Source: Diphasiastrum complanatum
Taxonomy: Eukaryota > Streptophyta > Lycopodiopsida > Lycopodiales > Lycopodiaceae
NCBI GenBank assembly: GCA_029204225.1
Contig: CM055100.1
Location: forward strand, 9,386,481-9,450,480
DNA: 64,000 bases
Reading direction: 5' to 3'
Shown here: positions 23,705-35,840 of the stretch, in pieces
How the letters are laid out: each line of letters opens with the position of its first letter
How positions within the stretch are numbered: position 1 is the first letter of the stretch
Program-made: the position numbers and the translations under genes
Notes under the pieces: model-generated
What the model was told of the DNA's origin: nothing
Databases searched by the model: none
Seen by the model: the letters and a program-made list of their open reading frames with translations, nothing else

Positions 23705-25480
23705 TTACATAAAATATTCAAAACCTTCATATTTATGTAGTTTTAGGTCTCTTTTGCCATGAGACAAGTGCTCCTTCTCGAGTTCCTCCTTGATGTCTTT
23801 TTCCTTCATCAAGCTCACTCCCTCTTGGTGTTGATGATGGAAACATGGATCCAAACCATGACTTTGACTCTCAAGGACTTTGTGTTCAAGTCTCGAAACC
23901 TGAATGTTCTTCTTCTCAACATGATAATTTTTCAAGTCAACAAAACAATCACCAAGATCATTTATGCCAAATTGACTAGTCCACAATTGCTTACCACTAG
24001 CAATTTGCATTACATACTTGTTGAACTTGAAACTAATGAGGCCAAATACTCTTGTATGGATATAAGTGTCCTTCAAATTGACTAGTCCACAATTGCTTAC
24101 CACTAGCAATTTGCATTACATACTTGTTGAACTTGAAACTAATGAGGCCAAATACTCTTGTATGGATATACGTGTTCTTCAAGGATGATTCACTTACTCT
24201 CATACAAGGTCCACAAAAATGAGCATTGATAGCTCCATCTTTGCTCTTGTGGATCTCCTTGGTGTGATAGGAGGGTTTGATGCATGCTCCTCCTCAAAAT
24301 CAAGATCTTGTTCTTCGGTCATCTTCTTTTCATAAGAAAAGAGAGAAGATAAAAACTCTCTTTTCCTAGTCATGTGTGAACTAGCACCCGAATCGATCCA
24401 CCAAGGATCTTCTCCTTTGAAGCTTGTTGAAGAAAATATGGACATCGTGAGGGTCCTCATGTGAACAAGCTCTTCATCCTTGATAGGATCACCTATGAAC
24501 GAAGTGCAATCTCCTACTTCTCTTAAGAGTTCATTGGCAACAATCATTTTTATACAATGTAGTGCAATATTGCACCTCTTGTTGTATTTGGCTTTGTCTT
24601 GAGGATGAATAGGTTCATCCTCCTTACCATTTAAAATCTCCATTAGATCTTGAATGATCATGATGGATTCATTCTAACTTTCCATATGGAATAGTTAGTG
24701 TTGTTGAGCCTCTCATTAGTATCCAAAATATATGCATTTAAAGTTCTTAGGGAACTGAAAATATCAGTACTAGACTTTCTATAAAGATCTAATAATGTTC
24801 TTGAACAAAATTAAATGATAGAATACTAGAAACAATGCACTTGCTTGATTGAAGTAGACAAAACTAGTAGAATTGCCTCTCTTTCTGTAAAGTATATAAA
24901 AGCTTCCAAATGATCTGATCAAGAGTGAATCTCAAAAACATAATATATTTACAAAATCACTTGCAAAAGATCTAAATGGAACTTAATGAGGATGCGACAC
25001 AATCTACTATCCAATCACAAGCAAAAATTGATCAAAATTGATGAAAACTTGATCTAATTTGATGCATAAGTCACAAGAAATGGTTGGACTAAATATAACT
25101 CACTTTAGGAGGTGTCCTCTACACCTTAGAACAGCCTTGAAGAGTCCCCAAATCTCTGATCTTCCCTCTCCTTGAATGCTAGAAAGCCTCCTCTATGAAA
25201 TCACCTCCAAAACTCGCTTAGAAATCAATGCTTGGAGCAAGCAAAACTTGCTATCTTGGTAATGTGGATTGAATTCAACTTTGCCTCTAGTTTTAGACAC
25301 CTGAACACCTGCAAATAAAGTCACACAACACCAATCTCCAATGTATTTGACTCACTTTGAGTTCTATAATCAATGCGAGATGCTAAGATCCAATCTACAC
25401 AAGATTTAAATAAAAAATTGTGATCAAATCCAATGAAAAGCAAGGGTTTAGCTCATTTGAACATTTAGGCTTTGATACCA
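23705..25480 (-). pseudogene. Internally deleted Copia element, gag/protease remnant and leader
   Basis: Orientation is minus. Downstream of the LTR and primer-binding site (25480-25469, TGGTATCAAAGC) comes a leader and then, at 24661-24200, a gag fragment fused by deletion to the protease region DPWWIDSGASSHM. This is followed by a stretch ending TPRRSTRAK, normally the linker before RT. The protease words match the Copia element at 57.8 kb, so they are one family. Below 24200 only a degenerate frame to 23705 remains, with no RT motifs. A 106-bp tandem duplication (about 23971-24076 and 24077-24182) lies in it. Confidence 0.75.
23971..24182. repeat. 106-bp tandem duplication
   Basis: ATTGACTAGTCCACAATTGC recurs at 23971 and 24077, and the following sequence to CTCTTGTATGGATATA is repeated nearly without change. 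Confidence 0.9.
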
Positions 25481-26166
25481 TGTGAAAATTATAACAAATA
25501 AGCATCCTAAAACACTTGAAATGACGAGGAAAATAATAAATTATGATTCCATAGTGTTAGCACAAGTTGCACCATCAAAATCCATCAAAAATCTATGCTT
25601 GAACCTCACTAAATGGCCCAAATCCTTGTTGAAGCCTTCACACATGTGAATGTACGGACTCCCAAAGTCTAAGCACTATACACCAGACCCACATTCAATC
25701 CTATAATGATTACAAATGACAAGATCTCAAAGAAATATGAACATAGAGAGCAATTGCACCAATATGAGAGAAAAACCATGAAATTGCTTGATTGATTTTG
25801 GTGAGTGATCATCACCTATATATATATATATGATCCAACATGGTTTTGGGTAGGAATGAGTAGCCCTAAACCTATCCCTAATGCTAATTTTGGTGGATCT
25901 TTCATCCCTACCAAGTTAGGGTTGGAATCTTGGAGATCTCTCAACAATTTAAAAACTACCAAAAATAGCTCCTACTTTTTCTCTCTTGTATCTAAGCATG
26001 ATTTGCACTCATTACAAAGGTTCTATCACTTAGGTCAACTTGATAACATCCTTATGAATGGAATCCTATGCTATTTGGCACATGTGACAAGCCACATCAT
26101 GAACATCTAGCTATTTGCAAGTCATATGATCAAAATTGGTCAAGCTAGAATTGTGAAATTCTAACA
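25481..26166 (-). repeat. Copia 5' LTR
   Basis: 686 bp with TGTGAA...CTAACA ends on the plus strand, that is TG...CA on both strands. The Met-tRNA-type primer-binding site TGGTATCAAAGC abuts it on the minus strand. A TATATATATATA run near 25817-25830 could be the promoter. The matching 3' LTR was not found. Confidence 0.78.
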
Positions 26167-26440
26167 TTAATAAGAGTTATCAATGATGATTTAATAAGAG
26201 CTACCAATTAATAAGAGTTACCCCCAAATCTCTCTTTCTTTGTCACACACCCTTACCAATGATGATTGTGAGGAGAAAAGGAGTTTCCAATTGAGGAGCA
26301 AAGGAGCTGATGAGCTTGCTTCTAGCTAAAGAGCGATTCTCAAGAGGAGGAGCTATCATCAATGTTGATTGTGAGGAGCATAGGGGGTGCTAGCTACGGA
26401 GTGTAGTAGATGAGCATGAGCAGTTCTCAAGACACACACA

Positions 26441-26551
<111 letters not shown>

Positions 26552-26691
26552 GAAATCCAGGAACTAACTCTCCCTCTCTCTCTTCACACAAAATATATCT
26601 CTAAAAAAACATTACCTTTCTATCTCTCTCTCACAAATTTTTTGTCACACAATCTCTCTTTTTCCTAGTCATTCACATTTCATACATTTTT

Positions 26692-26694
<3 letters not shown>

Positions 26695-26722
<28 letters not shown>
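26695..26722. repeat. (AC)n microsatellite
   Basis: About 14 AC units. A similar TTATACACACATTACCTC context recurs near 26811, suggesting local duplication of the tract. Confidence 0.95.
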
Positions 26723-26937
26723 TACCTCTCCTTCTCTCTCTCTTTCAGCCTCTATCTCTTTTTTCAGAACAAAAAATCAAAATCAATTCATTCACATTTC
26801 ATTCCTTTTTTTATACACACATTACCTCCTTTCTCTCTCTCTCTCTTTCACTCACAATCTTTTTTCTCAAAACAAAAAATTAAAACCAAAAATCAGAATC
26901 AACTCATTCATGTTTAATTCAACTTTCTTATACAAAT

Positions 26938-27107
<170 letters not shown>

Positions 27108-27260
27108 ACATGTAGAAGAGCAACTAAATTAAGAAATAAAAATCTCTTGAGCTCTAAATTTGAAGCTTCCAAAATTGCTCTCCAAATTACTCCAACATGC
27201 CTCAAGATTCCCGCAAAGGTAGCGTGAAAATGAAGCTTGCGGGAGGGAATATGAACACAA

Positions 27261-27604
27261 TGTCGGATTTCGACATCCGTAATTATCGAAATCCGACACC
27301 AATTTTTAGAAGCAAACACGTCAAATCAACGACACAGATTGCTGATCTGTCTGTCGAAATATAATATGTCAGATTCCGACACATATAGAATATGTTGGAT
27401 TCTGACAACCAACTAGAATGCCACCACAGCAAAAATTTGTCACATGGCACCCACGTCATATGTCAGAATCCGACATATTTTATGATTGTCGACTTTTGAC
27501 ATCCTATTTTAAATTATATTTTTGCCAGCTACTTGAGGCTGTCAGAGTTCTTCTTTACAGGGGTTCGACAAGGATGTCGGATACCGATGCGTCAGATACC
27601 GACA
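27261..27604. repeat. Cluster of palindrome-like TGTCGGATTTCGACA motifs
   Basis: At least seven relatives of a 13-15-bp motif lie within 350 bp, at 27261, 27286 (inverted), 27367, 27393, 27461, 27575 and 27591. The first two form a perfect 13-bp inverted repeat with a 12-bp loop. Arrays of short palindromic repeats are typical of the subterminal regions of CACTA and some other DNA transposons, where transposase binds. Here they lie about 450 bp upstream of gene X. That they belong to a transposon is inference. Confidence 0.6.
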
Positions 27605-28048
27605 TTTTATGAAATTTCTCGAAATCTGTCACAATTACATGTTGGAATGTGTGCTTCTTGTAGTTGTGACAACGTTTATGTAGATCTGATCTGGATTTCA
27701 TGCTCTCTTCATTTCTCAACGATTTTGGTATTATCGAAGCTAGGGAGTACTTCTCATACCATTGTTTCATCCTTTTCTTCATATTTTTGCTATAGCTCAT
27801 CAAATAGACACATATTCTATGAGCCTTACAAGATATTCAAAAGTTTTGTTACATTGCCCTTGCAAATGTTTGAGAACATGACTTTTATGCATTACACTGA
27901 TATTGTCAAGCATGTTGAAATTCATATGAAAAATAGATTGGATTGATTATATACAAAACTTTATGAGAAATTTAAGCTCTCTAGTTACTGCCAAATTTTT
28001 CACAAGAAGTGTAGATTAGTTGAATATCAATCAACATCTATATTATAT
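27605..28048 (+). other. Upstream of gene X, possible exon-like ORF
   Basis: An open plus-strand stretch at about 27780-27946 (YKIFKSFVTLPLQMF, then a stop) could be a 5' exon of gene X, but no splice junction is convincing. Confidence 0.25.
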
Positions 28049-29151
28049 ATGATTATTTTGATTTTAGATGATGTGGATTGCTCAAGCTCCATGCAAACTT
28101 CACCTCTCTCCTCTTCACGAGATCAAAAGATCAAGGATATACTCAAGTTTCTCGAAGAAACTGACATAAAATATGACAATATTATAGAATTTGACCCAAG
28201 TGATAATCGATCTGCATTTGTAAGAGAGACCGAATGTGCTATGGATGAATAAAATGAAATTCCTTCTCGATCTTTTTTTGATTTACCTAGATATTACATA
28301 GATAATGATAGTTATCTCACTATAACTGACTTGTGCGATTTTTTTTATTATCGTGAAGGTGAAATTATATGTATTATAGTCAAAATATTAGATGAGTTTT
28401 TTGAGATTCTTGATTTTGAGTATGATGACATTGTTCTTGGAGTAGATGATGAGATTGATGATGATACACTTTGTCCAAAAGAGTGCTTGCAGCAGTCTTT
28501 GTTGAAAACCCGTGCACATCAAAAAAAATTCTCTCCGAAGGATGAGTTCATTGCTTTCCAGACCCCAGTTGGTTTTGGGCCTCAAAAAATATATTAATCA
28601 AAAGAGTCAAGCTCGCAAAAGAGTCACAAAATAGACCACCCTGAATTGATTGAAGCGAATACCGTTGAATGTGTGAGTTCTTTTATTTTTTATGTATGCA
28701 ACTAATTTTCATTGCATAATGTTTATATTCATCATAAGAACTAACATTTTAATTTTCATATTTTCAGGAGGCCATTCTTATTGACGACTTTTTCATTCGA
28801 CGAGGTGGCTTTCGGACCTACTCAGACAAATTTAACAAGGACAGCGACCTTGGAAATTATCTCAAATTTTTCAAAAACCATGAGATTTGTGTTGCCCATT
28901 CGAAGTTCAGTGCTCAAGGCGAAACAATTATCATGGCAGTAAAGGCATTGTCTCATTTCTTAGGTGGTCATAAGTTCATCAAACCACATAAAATATTTTT
29001 TGTTGAAAGCTCAATTGTACTCAAGATTTCAAGTTATAGACCCGAGAATACTATTCTCCGATCAGCTCATTTTGCTTTGTATGCAACTTACATAGAATTA
29101 TGTCGAGAAAAGGAAAATGCATATCTTTTGGATCCATTTGCAAGAAGATAG
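28049..29151 (+). pseudogene. Gene X, unrecognised protein, right-arm copy
   Basis: A single frame runs from about 28049 to a GTGAGT donor at 28673. A 95-bp intron (28673-28767, ending TTTTCAG) leads to an intact terminal exon 28768-29151 with TAG stop. The first exon has two in-frame TAA codons (28250-28252 and 28595-28597), so this copy is broken or read through. The N-terminal part is very acidic (FEILDFEYDD, GVDDEIDDD). The terminal exon has FFIRRGGFRTYSDKF, MAVKALSHFLGGHKF and LLDPFARR. I do not recognise the family. It converges on gene Y, and both could be genes of one DNA transposon. Only the last exon lies inside the inverted duplication. Confidence 0.45.
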
Positions 29152-29474
29152 TTCCTCCACGACAACAAAATGAAACTGGTACTAGAAAAAAAAAAAAGAT
29201 CGCAAGGAGATATAGATATATTCAATCAGTTGGAAATGTATTTTCTCCCAGAATGAATTACCAATATATAGTACAATGTCAATCTACCTTCCTTGATGTA
29301 TAAATTTGCATGCCTTTCTAAACTTGATGTAATTTGTAGATTTTGTTTGATGTCATATTTGTGCTTGTCGATAGAACCATTGAATTAGTTGAAAGATATA
29401 TATGTGTCTACCATTGAGGCCACCATGCTGTGTGATTTTATGAAATGTTGCTCTTGCTTGCCAATGAGATTTTT

Positions 29475-30645
29475 TGTAGCGCAGGCATCCCAAAGGGAGC
29501 CGGGAACCACGACTTAGCTTCCCAGCCTTCAACTCTTGCCATCCAAACCCACTTGACATACAAGCAGCCAACTCGCCAACAACGATCAGACTTAACCAAC
29601 TTGAAGTTCCGAAAACCAACATTGAGATCCAACCTGGCGCCATGCCAGATCGGGGGTCCCGATGTGGGTGACTTCCCTCCAAGCAAGCCGCCGACATACA
29701 TCAAACTTAACCAACTCGAAGCTTCGTTACAAATGAGTAACATCCATTCCAAGCAAGCGGTCTGACTTACATCAGACTTAACCAACTGAAAGCTTCGTCA
29801 CGAGCGCTGGAAGCCAATCTGGCGCCATGCCAGACTGGACAGCCATAAAGAGGTAACGTCCACCCAAGCAAGCCATCCAACTCAGCCGACAGGTTAGAGC
29901 CCGTTCCCCAAGAGCTTAACCCATTCACGTTCATGCAAGGAACACTCAGAACCACAAGTCGCGACAGATATGGAAACAACCAGTTCCTGGACCAAATGGT
30001 CCCGACAGCATACCGCTGGCGCCATGGACCGAATGGTCCCGACGGCATACCGCTGGCGTCCCGGGATACGACCCTCAGCTATGTGCCAAGTTAAAAATTT
30101 TAAAAGCAGCCTTACAACTGGTGCTTTTACCGAACACTGAAACCCAGAAGGTAATCAGAGTCAGTTTGAGGAAAATCCCACTTTATTGATAAATCTGAGA
30201 AGGTTACATTTCAAGTGTGTGACCGACCCTAGTCTCTGGGGCGCTAGCATGCCAAGGCAAGAGCCATGACAACATTCTAGCAAGGGAGGCCCTCATACCA
30301 AGCACTCTACCCAAGCTGGTAAAGCACGTTTTTCTCTCTCTAGGATTTTCTCTTTCTAGAAAGTCATTTTCTCTCTCTAGATTTTATTGATCCCCAGGCT
30401 TCCTTTAATCATGCCTAGATCGTGTGAGGTGATTGCACATCGATCTGAGCTCTCTGGACTCCGCTAGAACCGATCAAAGATTTTCAGCCATAGAAACTTG
30501 GCGCCGACTGGATTCTGGTCACAGTGGCGCTGGGAGCGGCGCCGGCGCCGTTGGCACCGGGAGCAGCAGGGGCACTGCTGGCACCGGGGACATAGCTGGC
30601 GCCGATGGCGCCGAAAGTAAAGCTTGTAAAGGTAGCTTAACAACA
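29475..30645 (-). repeat. LARD LTR (3' LTR in element orientation)
   Basis: 1,171 bp, nearly identical to the other LTR but lacking about 76 bp after GCAAGGGAGG and with extra GGCGCC-type units near its end. It contains a tandem pair of about 40-bp units (GGTCCCGACRGCATACCGCTGGCG, 29996-30062) and a minus-strand AATAAA near 30182-30188. Confidence 0.93.
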
Positions 30646-33236
30646 TCCACCCCACCTTTATAAAATCTGATGTCCTCATCAGATGTCAGATTAAAGTAAA
30701 GGTGTCTCCCAATTAAAATGACTATACATTTAAGCTACTTGGCACAGTACTCAATTTACTGGCCACTTTTATTAACATTGAAGCTGGCACACCACAAGTC
30801 GGAGGCTCACCTCTTTGTACTGAAAGATTACATAACTTGAAAATATATCTTTGTCTGGGAAAAGCGTAGATTTGATATCACTTTCGTAAAACCCGAGAAC
30901 CTTATTAACTGGTGACAGAGGTCTTTCTTTGAAATGTTCGTCCCTGTCGCTTCTGACTTTCGACTTTGGAACTCCTTTGAGCTCCTGATTTGTCCTTCAT
31001 GCACTTTGTGTTGAGCTCCCTGAGCTCCAGATTTGTTCAGTTCCGCACAGGTATCAAGGCTCCCTGAGCCGAAGGATTTATCGTTTGATTGCCAACTTTA
31101 TGGTCCACTCCGTGCCTTGTTGCTTCTGCACCTTGATTTCTCTCCTTGTCCTAGCCTGATCTTGATACTTTTCCATCTTGGCTCTTTAAGGTAGGCAAAG
31201 ATTGAGTACTCCGCAATGCACCTCGCACTTAGCTTGAAGTAGCTCTTTGAATCAGCCCAAATGTAATCATTGACCTCGTGGAAAGCCAAAGGGTCGCACC
31301 AGTTTGATCCGCATCCGAACTATCTCTTCGCGTCTGTTTGAAGCACCATGTCCATCGCGCAAAACTTGACTTTCACAATTCCATCACTGGTCAGTTGCCT
31401 CATAGTCAAAACAAGAAGTGTACATCGAGCTTGGCTTCAAGTAGCTTTCTTTGAATCAGACACATGCACCCAGAGTTTGCACTAGTCCGATCTCAACGCG
31501 AACTGTCCCTTAGCGTCCGTTCGAAATACCAAGTCTCTCATGCAAGACTCAACTTTCACAGTTCCTTCATTGATCAGCTGCCTTACACGTAACATAAGCC
31601 AGCGTACTCATATGTTTCCTCATCATTGCTGGTCCAGAGAAAGCCTATAACAAACTTTCTTTTCCACAACAAAAACTTGTCAACTTATTAGGTCCAAAGT
31701 TTGCCAGTCTCCTCGTGTGAGTATGGCTAGGTCACCTTGAATTTGCCCCCATTTTGATCAACTTTCATTCAAAATTTGCCCCAAGAGAGAGGGGTGTGTG
31801 ATAGTTCCCCTCCACTTATAAAATCAACTGATCGGACTTAGAGTAGAGTTCTTCGGACAAAAAGCCTTTCCAACACTTTGCTTCCCATCTGCTAGGATTA
31901 TGGCTCGATCCAACTTGTTGCCAATCTCTGAAGAGGATCCTAGTCTTTTCCCCTTTGAGGAAAAACCCAACTGATACTGGATATCACCCATGCTCAGTGA
32001 GTTTCAGTTCCGAAGGTGGCCGTCCCAAAATGAAGACCAACTGCTCCATAGAAGATCTCCCCTGAAATTGCCCTTTCCAGCTTTTGACTTCTTGCTTGCG
32101 TCTGGTGGGCGTTGTCGCAAATGAAACTAACCCAAGAAACAGGCTAGCCATCCATCCTTTGCAAACATTGAGTCGTTTCGTTGTCGTTCACGTGCGAGTA
32201 CTTGAACTGCAAATCCGCCCCACAGATTCTGGATATCGCCCATGCTCAGTGAGTTTCAGTTCCGAAGGTGGCCGTCCCAAAATGAAGACCAACTGCTCCA
32301 TAGAAGATCTCCCCTGAAATGGCCCTTTCCAACTTTTGACTTTCTGCTTGCGTCTGGTGGGCGTTGTCGCAAATGAAACTAACCCAAGAAACAGGCTAGC
32401 CATCCATCCTTTGCAAACATTGAGTCGTTTCGTTGTCGTTCACGTGTGAGTACTTGAACTGCAAATCCGCCCCACAAATTTTGTGATCCTCTTTGTTTGA
32501 TGGTATCAGCCTTCAAAAGAAAAGGTTCCTTCTCGAGCCATCAGCTCCTTGTATCACAAGCAATCATGCAAACCAGGCAAAGCACGAGTACTAAGACTCA
32601 CCACGAATATATACAAGTAAGACACTCAGGCAGGTTTACTAACAAGTAACAAAGACAAGGTCCCCCTTTGAGATGGTCCTGCCAACGGACCTTTGCCTGG
32701 CCGCGCCCATACAAATCGATCACGGAATCAGCCCACATAGGACACCCCTCCAACTATCCGTGCTTTCACCATTAAGCAGCACATTGCCTCAGTCATGAAC
32801 CACCACTTTTTGGTCGATAGCCCTTATAGCTAAATGATCGGCAGCTATCCCACACCGGCAGCTAACACCCGTGCTATACACCTGAATTCGAGCAGCATCT
32901 CTGTATCAATGGTTAACCCGTACAGTTCGAATATGTCGCCCCGCACCCCACAAGGCACAGACCGTGCTTACACCAACCTAATGGCAGCACACTGCCTCAT
33001 CTGTCCTACGTGCAGACAGCGCCAGGCCCGAACCGCGAGAACTGACCGTGCTTACACCTCAAGGGCAGCACTTTGACTCATCAAGTCCCCCGTTCTGCCG
33101 ACCACCCCGATCGTGGACGCACCCGTGCTTACACTGTGGGCAGGACCTTGCACAACAGTTGTCTTGATCAACCCCAAACCGTGGCCATTTCCGTGAGATC
33201 CGCATAGCTGACCGGCTAGTCGGCTCTGATACCACA
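30646..33236 (-). other. LARD interior, non-coding, with a 252-bp tandem duplication
   Basis: No retroelement protein recognisable on either strand. About 31976-32227 is repeated head to tail at 32228-32479 (CATGCTCAGTGAGTTTCAG at 31989 and 32241). The primer-binding site lies at the right end and the purine tract at the left end. Confidence 0.88.
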
Positions 33237-34452
33237 TGTAGCGCAGGCATCCCAAAGGGAGCCGGAAACCACGACTTAGCTTCCCCGCCTTCAACTCTTG
33301 TCATCCAAACCCACTTGACATACAAGCAGCCAACTCGCCAACAACGATCAGACTTAACCAACTTGAAGTTCCGAAAACCAACATTGAGATCCAACCTGGC
33401 GCCATGCCAGATCGGGGGTCCCGATGTGGGTGACTTCCCTCCAAGCAAGCCGCCGACATACATCAAACTTAACCAACTCGAAGCTTCGTTACAAATGAGT
33501 AACATCCATTCCAAGCAAGCGGTCTGACTTACATCAGACTTAACCAACTGAAAGCTTCGTCACGAGCGCTGGAAGCCAACCTGGCGCCATGCCAGACTGG
33601 ACAGCCATAAAGAGGTAACGTCCACCCAAGCAAGCCATCCAACTCAGCCGACAGGTTAGAGCCCGTTCCCCAAGAGCTTAACCCATTCACGTTCATACAA
33701 GGAACACTCAGAACCACAAGCCGCGACAGATATGGAAACAACCAGTTCCTGGACCAAATGGTCCCGACAGCATACCGCTGGCGCCAGGACCGAATGGTCC
33801 CGACGGCATACCGCTGGCGTCCCGGGATACGACCCTCAGCTATGTGCCAAGTTAAAAATTTTGAAAGCGGCCTTACAACTGGCGCTTTTACCGAACACTG
33901 AAACCCAGAAGGTAATTAGAGTCAATTTGAGGAAAATCCCGCTTTATTGATAAATCTGAGAAGGTTACATTTCAAGTGTGTGACCGACCCTAGTCTCTGG
34001 GGCGCTAGCATGCCAAGGCGAGAGCCATGACAACATTCCAGCAAGGGAGGCTGAGACTTGGTTGGAGCTCGCCCTGAGTCGCAACCCGCACTCCCCTATA
34101 GTATTGGTGTGATCCGGCACCCCCCCTCATACCAAGCACTCTACCCAAGCTGGTAAAGCACGTTTTTCTCTCTCTAGAATTTTCTCTTTCTAGAAAGTCA
34201 TTTTCTCTCTCTAGATTTTATTGATCCCCAGGCTTCCTTTAATCATGCCTAGATCGTGTGAGGTGATTGCACATCGATCTGAGCTCTCTGGACTCCGCTA
34301 GAACCGATCAAAGATTTTCAGCCATAGGAACTTGGCGCCGGCTGGATTCTGGTCACAGTGGCGCCGGGAGCAGCAGGGGCGCTGCTGGCGCCGGGGACAT
34401 AGCTGGTGCCGATGGCGCCAGAAGTAAAGCTTGTAAAGGTAGCTGTACAACA
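33237..34452 (-). repeat. LARD LTR (5' LTR in element orientation)
   Basis: 1,216 bp copy. It includes the roughly 76-bp segment (about 34050-34128) absent from the other LTR. Confidence 0.93.
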
Positions 34453-34657
34453 TTTTTCCATCCCTTGTGATGACCATATACCCAAATTTCCATGACTTTT
34501 AGCTAAGGATATGGAATGGTGTCATAATATGTGCTGCCAATCATTTCTATCAATAGATAACTTTCAAAAACAAAATAAAATGGTAACTTGATATCTGTTT
34601 TTAAATTATTACCATATAATATGTAATATGATCCGCTCTTTCTGGAGCAGTCGCAAG

Positions 34658-35333
34658 TCATTGTGTTCTTTCCTGATCAAAATCTTGAGTGGCAGCTATG
34701 ATGTCTTTCCAAACTGAGTAACGCGTCTTAGATGGCTTTCCTGAATGGTTAGATAAAAATCTTCGCATCTTTACTCCGCCAATGTTTGGCTTGCAAGGTA
34801 AATTTCCTTTTTCTCCCAAAAGCTTAAGGTCCTTTCGTATTTTAACATGTCCCTTTATGGAGACTTGCTTTAGACAGAACATCTTCTAATCTATAAATAG
34901 CCTCCTTGGAAAATGATTCTGGCTTTGTGTTCCAAGCATATAATATGTGACAATACACAAGCTTTTTTATTATTCTAACCTCATCACGGAGAGTGAAAAT
35001 ATGTATGTTTTGTAGAGGAATTGGCAGAACAGGTTTCCAATTTGGATTCTCTTTGTCTCTTGTTATTCTTGTATCCTTGGTCGTGTCATTTGATGATTTC
35101 ATATAATATAAACATGGATTTTTGGAGGTTGCTCCATGGGAAACATTGAACATACATTTTAAAGTTTCCAAATCACCAGCCAAATGCCACTCTACCTTGA
35201 AGTCTCCTATTCCAGGTACATTGAAAAGTTTTCCATCCATATGCTCTTTGATAATACTGGGATATGTTGTTTTGCTAAACACCCATGACATAATGTCATG
35301 ATCTTCACAAAAGCCATATACTTCCAAGTACAA
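34658..35333 (-). pseudogene. Gene Y, unrecognised protein, right-arm copy
   Basis: Minus-strand counterpart of 14215-14886. The first frame (35333-34842) carries GDFKVEWHLAGDL, NVSHGATSKNPCLYYM and the Arg/Ile-rich stretch, then diverges after SFSKEAIYRLEDV. An overlapping second frame (34882-34658) continues to a C-terminus near TRYSVWKDIIAATQDFDQ. One frameshift separates them, at a point that differs from the left copy, so the ancestral gene was probably a single frame. It starts inside the Copia LTR fragment, has no ATG of its own, and converges on gene X. Family unknown; transposase-like only by general impression. Confidence 0.5.
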
Positions 35334-35594
35334 CAGCTTTCCTAATTAGGTGACAAACATTCAATGTAATTAATACACGGATGAAGTCTACAAATAGATT
35401 GTCCAAGCACAAATTAGGGGTTGCTCCATCCATGAGACGTATTATTTGAGCCTCCCAATTATGCCATCAATTGTTGGTTGTAATTGCTATTTGTATTGTG
35501 CTTCAGTGTAATATAGCAACAGCACATTTTTATTTGTGTACAACGTAGATGAATGCTTGTTGTGATTGAATGCCCTTTCATTGTTGTTTGATCG
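35305..35594 (+). repeat. Copia LTR fragment inside the right arm
   Basis: Inverted counterpart of 13946-14242, same family as the LTR at 21047-21335. Confidence 0.7.
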
Positions 35595-35840
35595 CGCTTG
35601 TTTACTCACTCTGATCAGAACACAGGCGTCCACGACTCCTCAGTTTCAAATCAGACGATGGTTGTCTTTGACGACTCGCGATATCATACTGCTCTTCCAT
35701 TTACTTAAGAACTATACTTCACATTGAATATGATTTCAATAGTACCACACACAAACCATCTCTAATCTCTTCGGTGGACTGTACTCTTGTTTTTAGAGTA
35801 TGAATTATTTTTAAGATCTTGTTGGGCAATCAGAACGCAT

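Larger units (their letters stand above)
29475..34452 (-). mobile_element. LARD-type non-autonomous LTR retrotransposon with exact empty site
   Basis: 4,978-bp element with LTRs 29475-30645 and 33237-34452, TG...CA ends, and a 5-bp target duplication TTTTT (29470-29474, 34453-34457). On the minus strand the 5' LTR is followed after two bases by TGGTATCAGAGCC (33234-33222), the initiator-Met primer-binding site. The purine-rich AAAGGTGGGGTGGA (30659-30646) precedes the 3' LTR. The 2,591-bp interior has no gag or pol. The left arm at about 15089-15099 reads as the undisturbed target with a single run of five T (reverse complement), so insertion followed, or spared, one arm of the duplication. 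It depends on another element for mobility. Confidence 0.95.

Noticed and set aside
27261-27604. CRISPR-like array
   Set aside because: Motifs are degenerate, irregularly spaced, in both orientations, and the genome is eukaryotic.
29353-33950. Several 70-160 aa ORFs on both strands in the LARD
   Set aside because: They occur in LTR sequence, are repeated in both LTRs, and show no retroelement or host motif.
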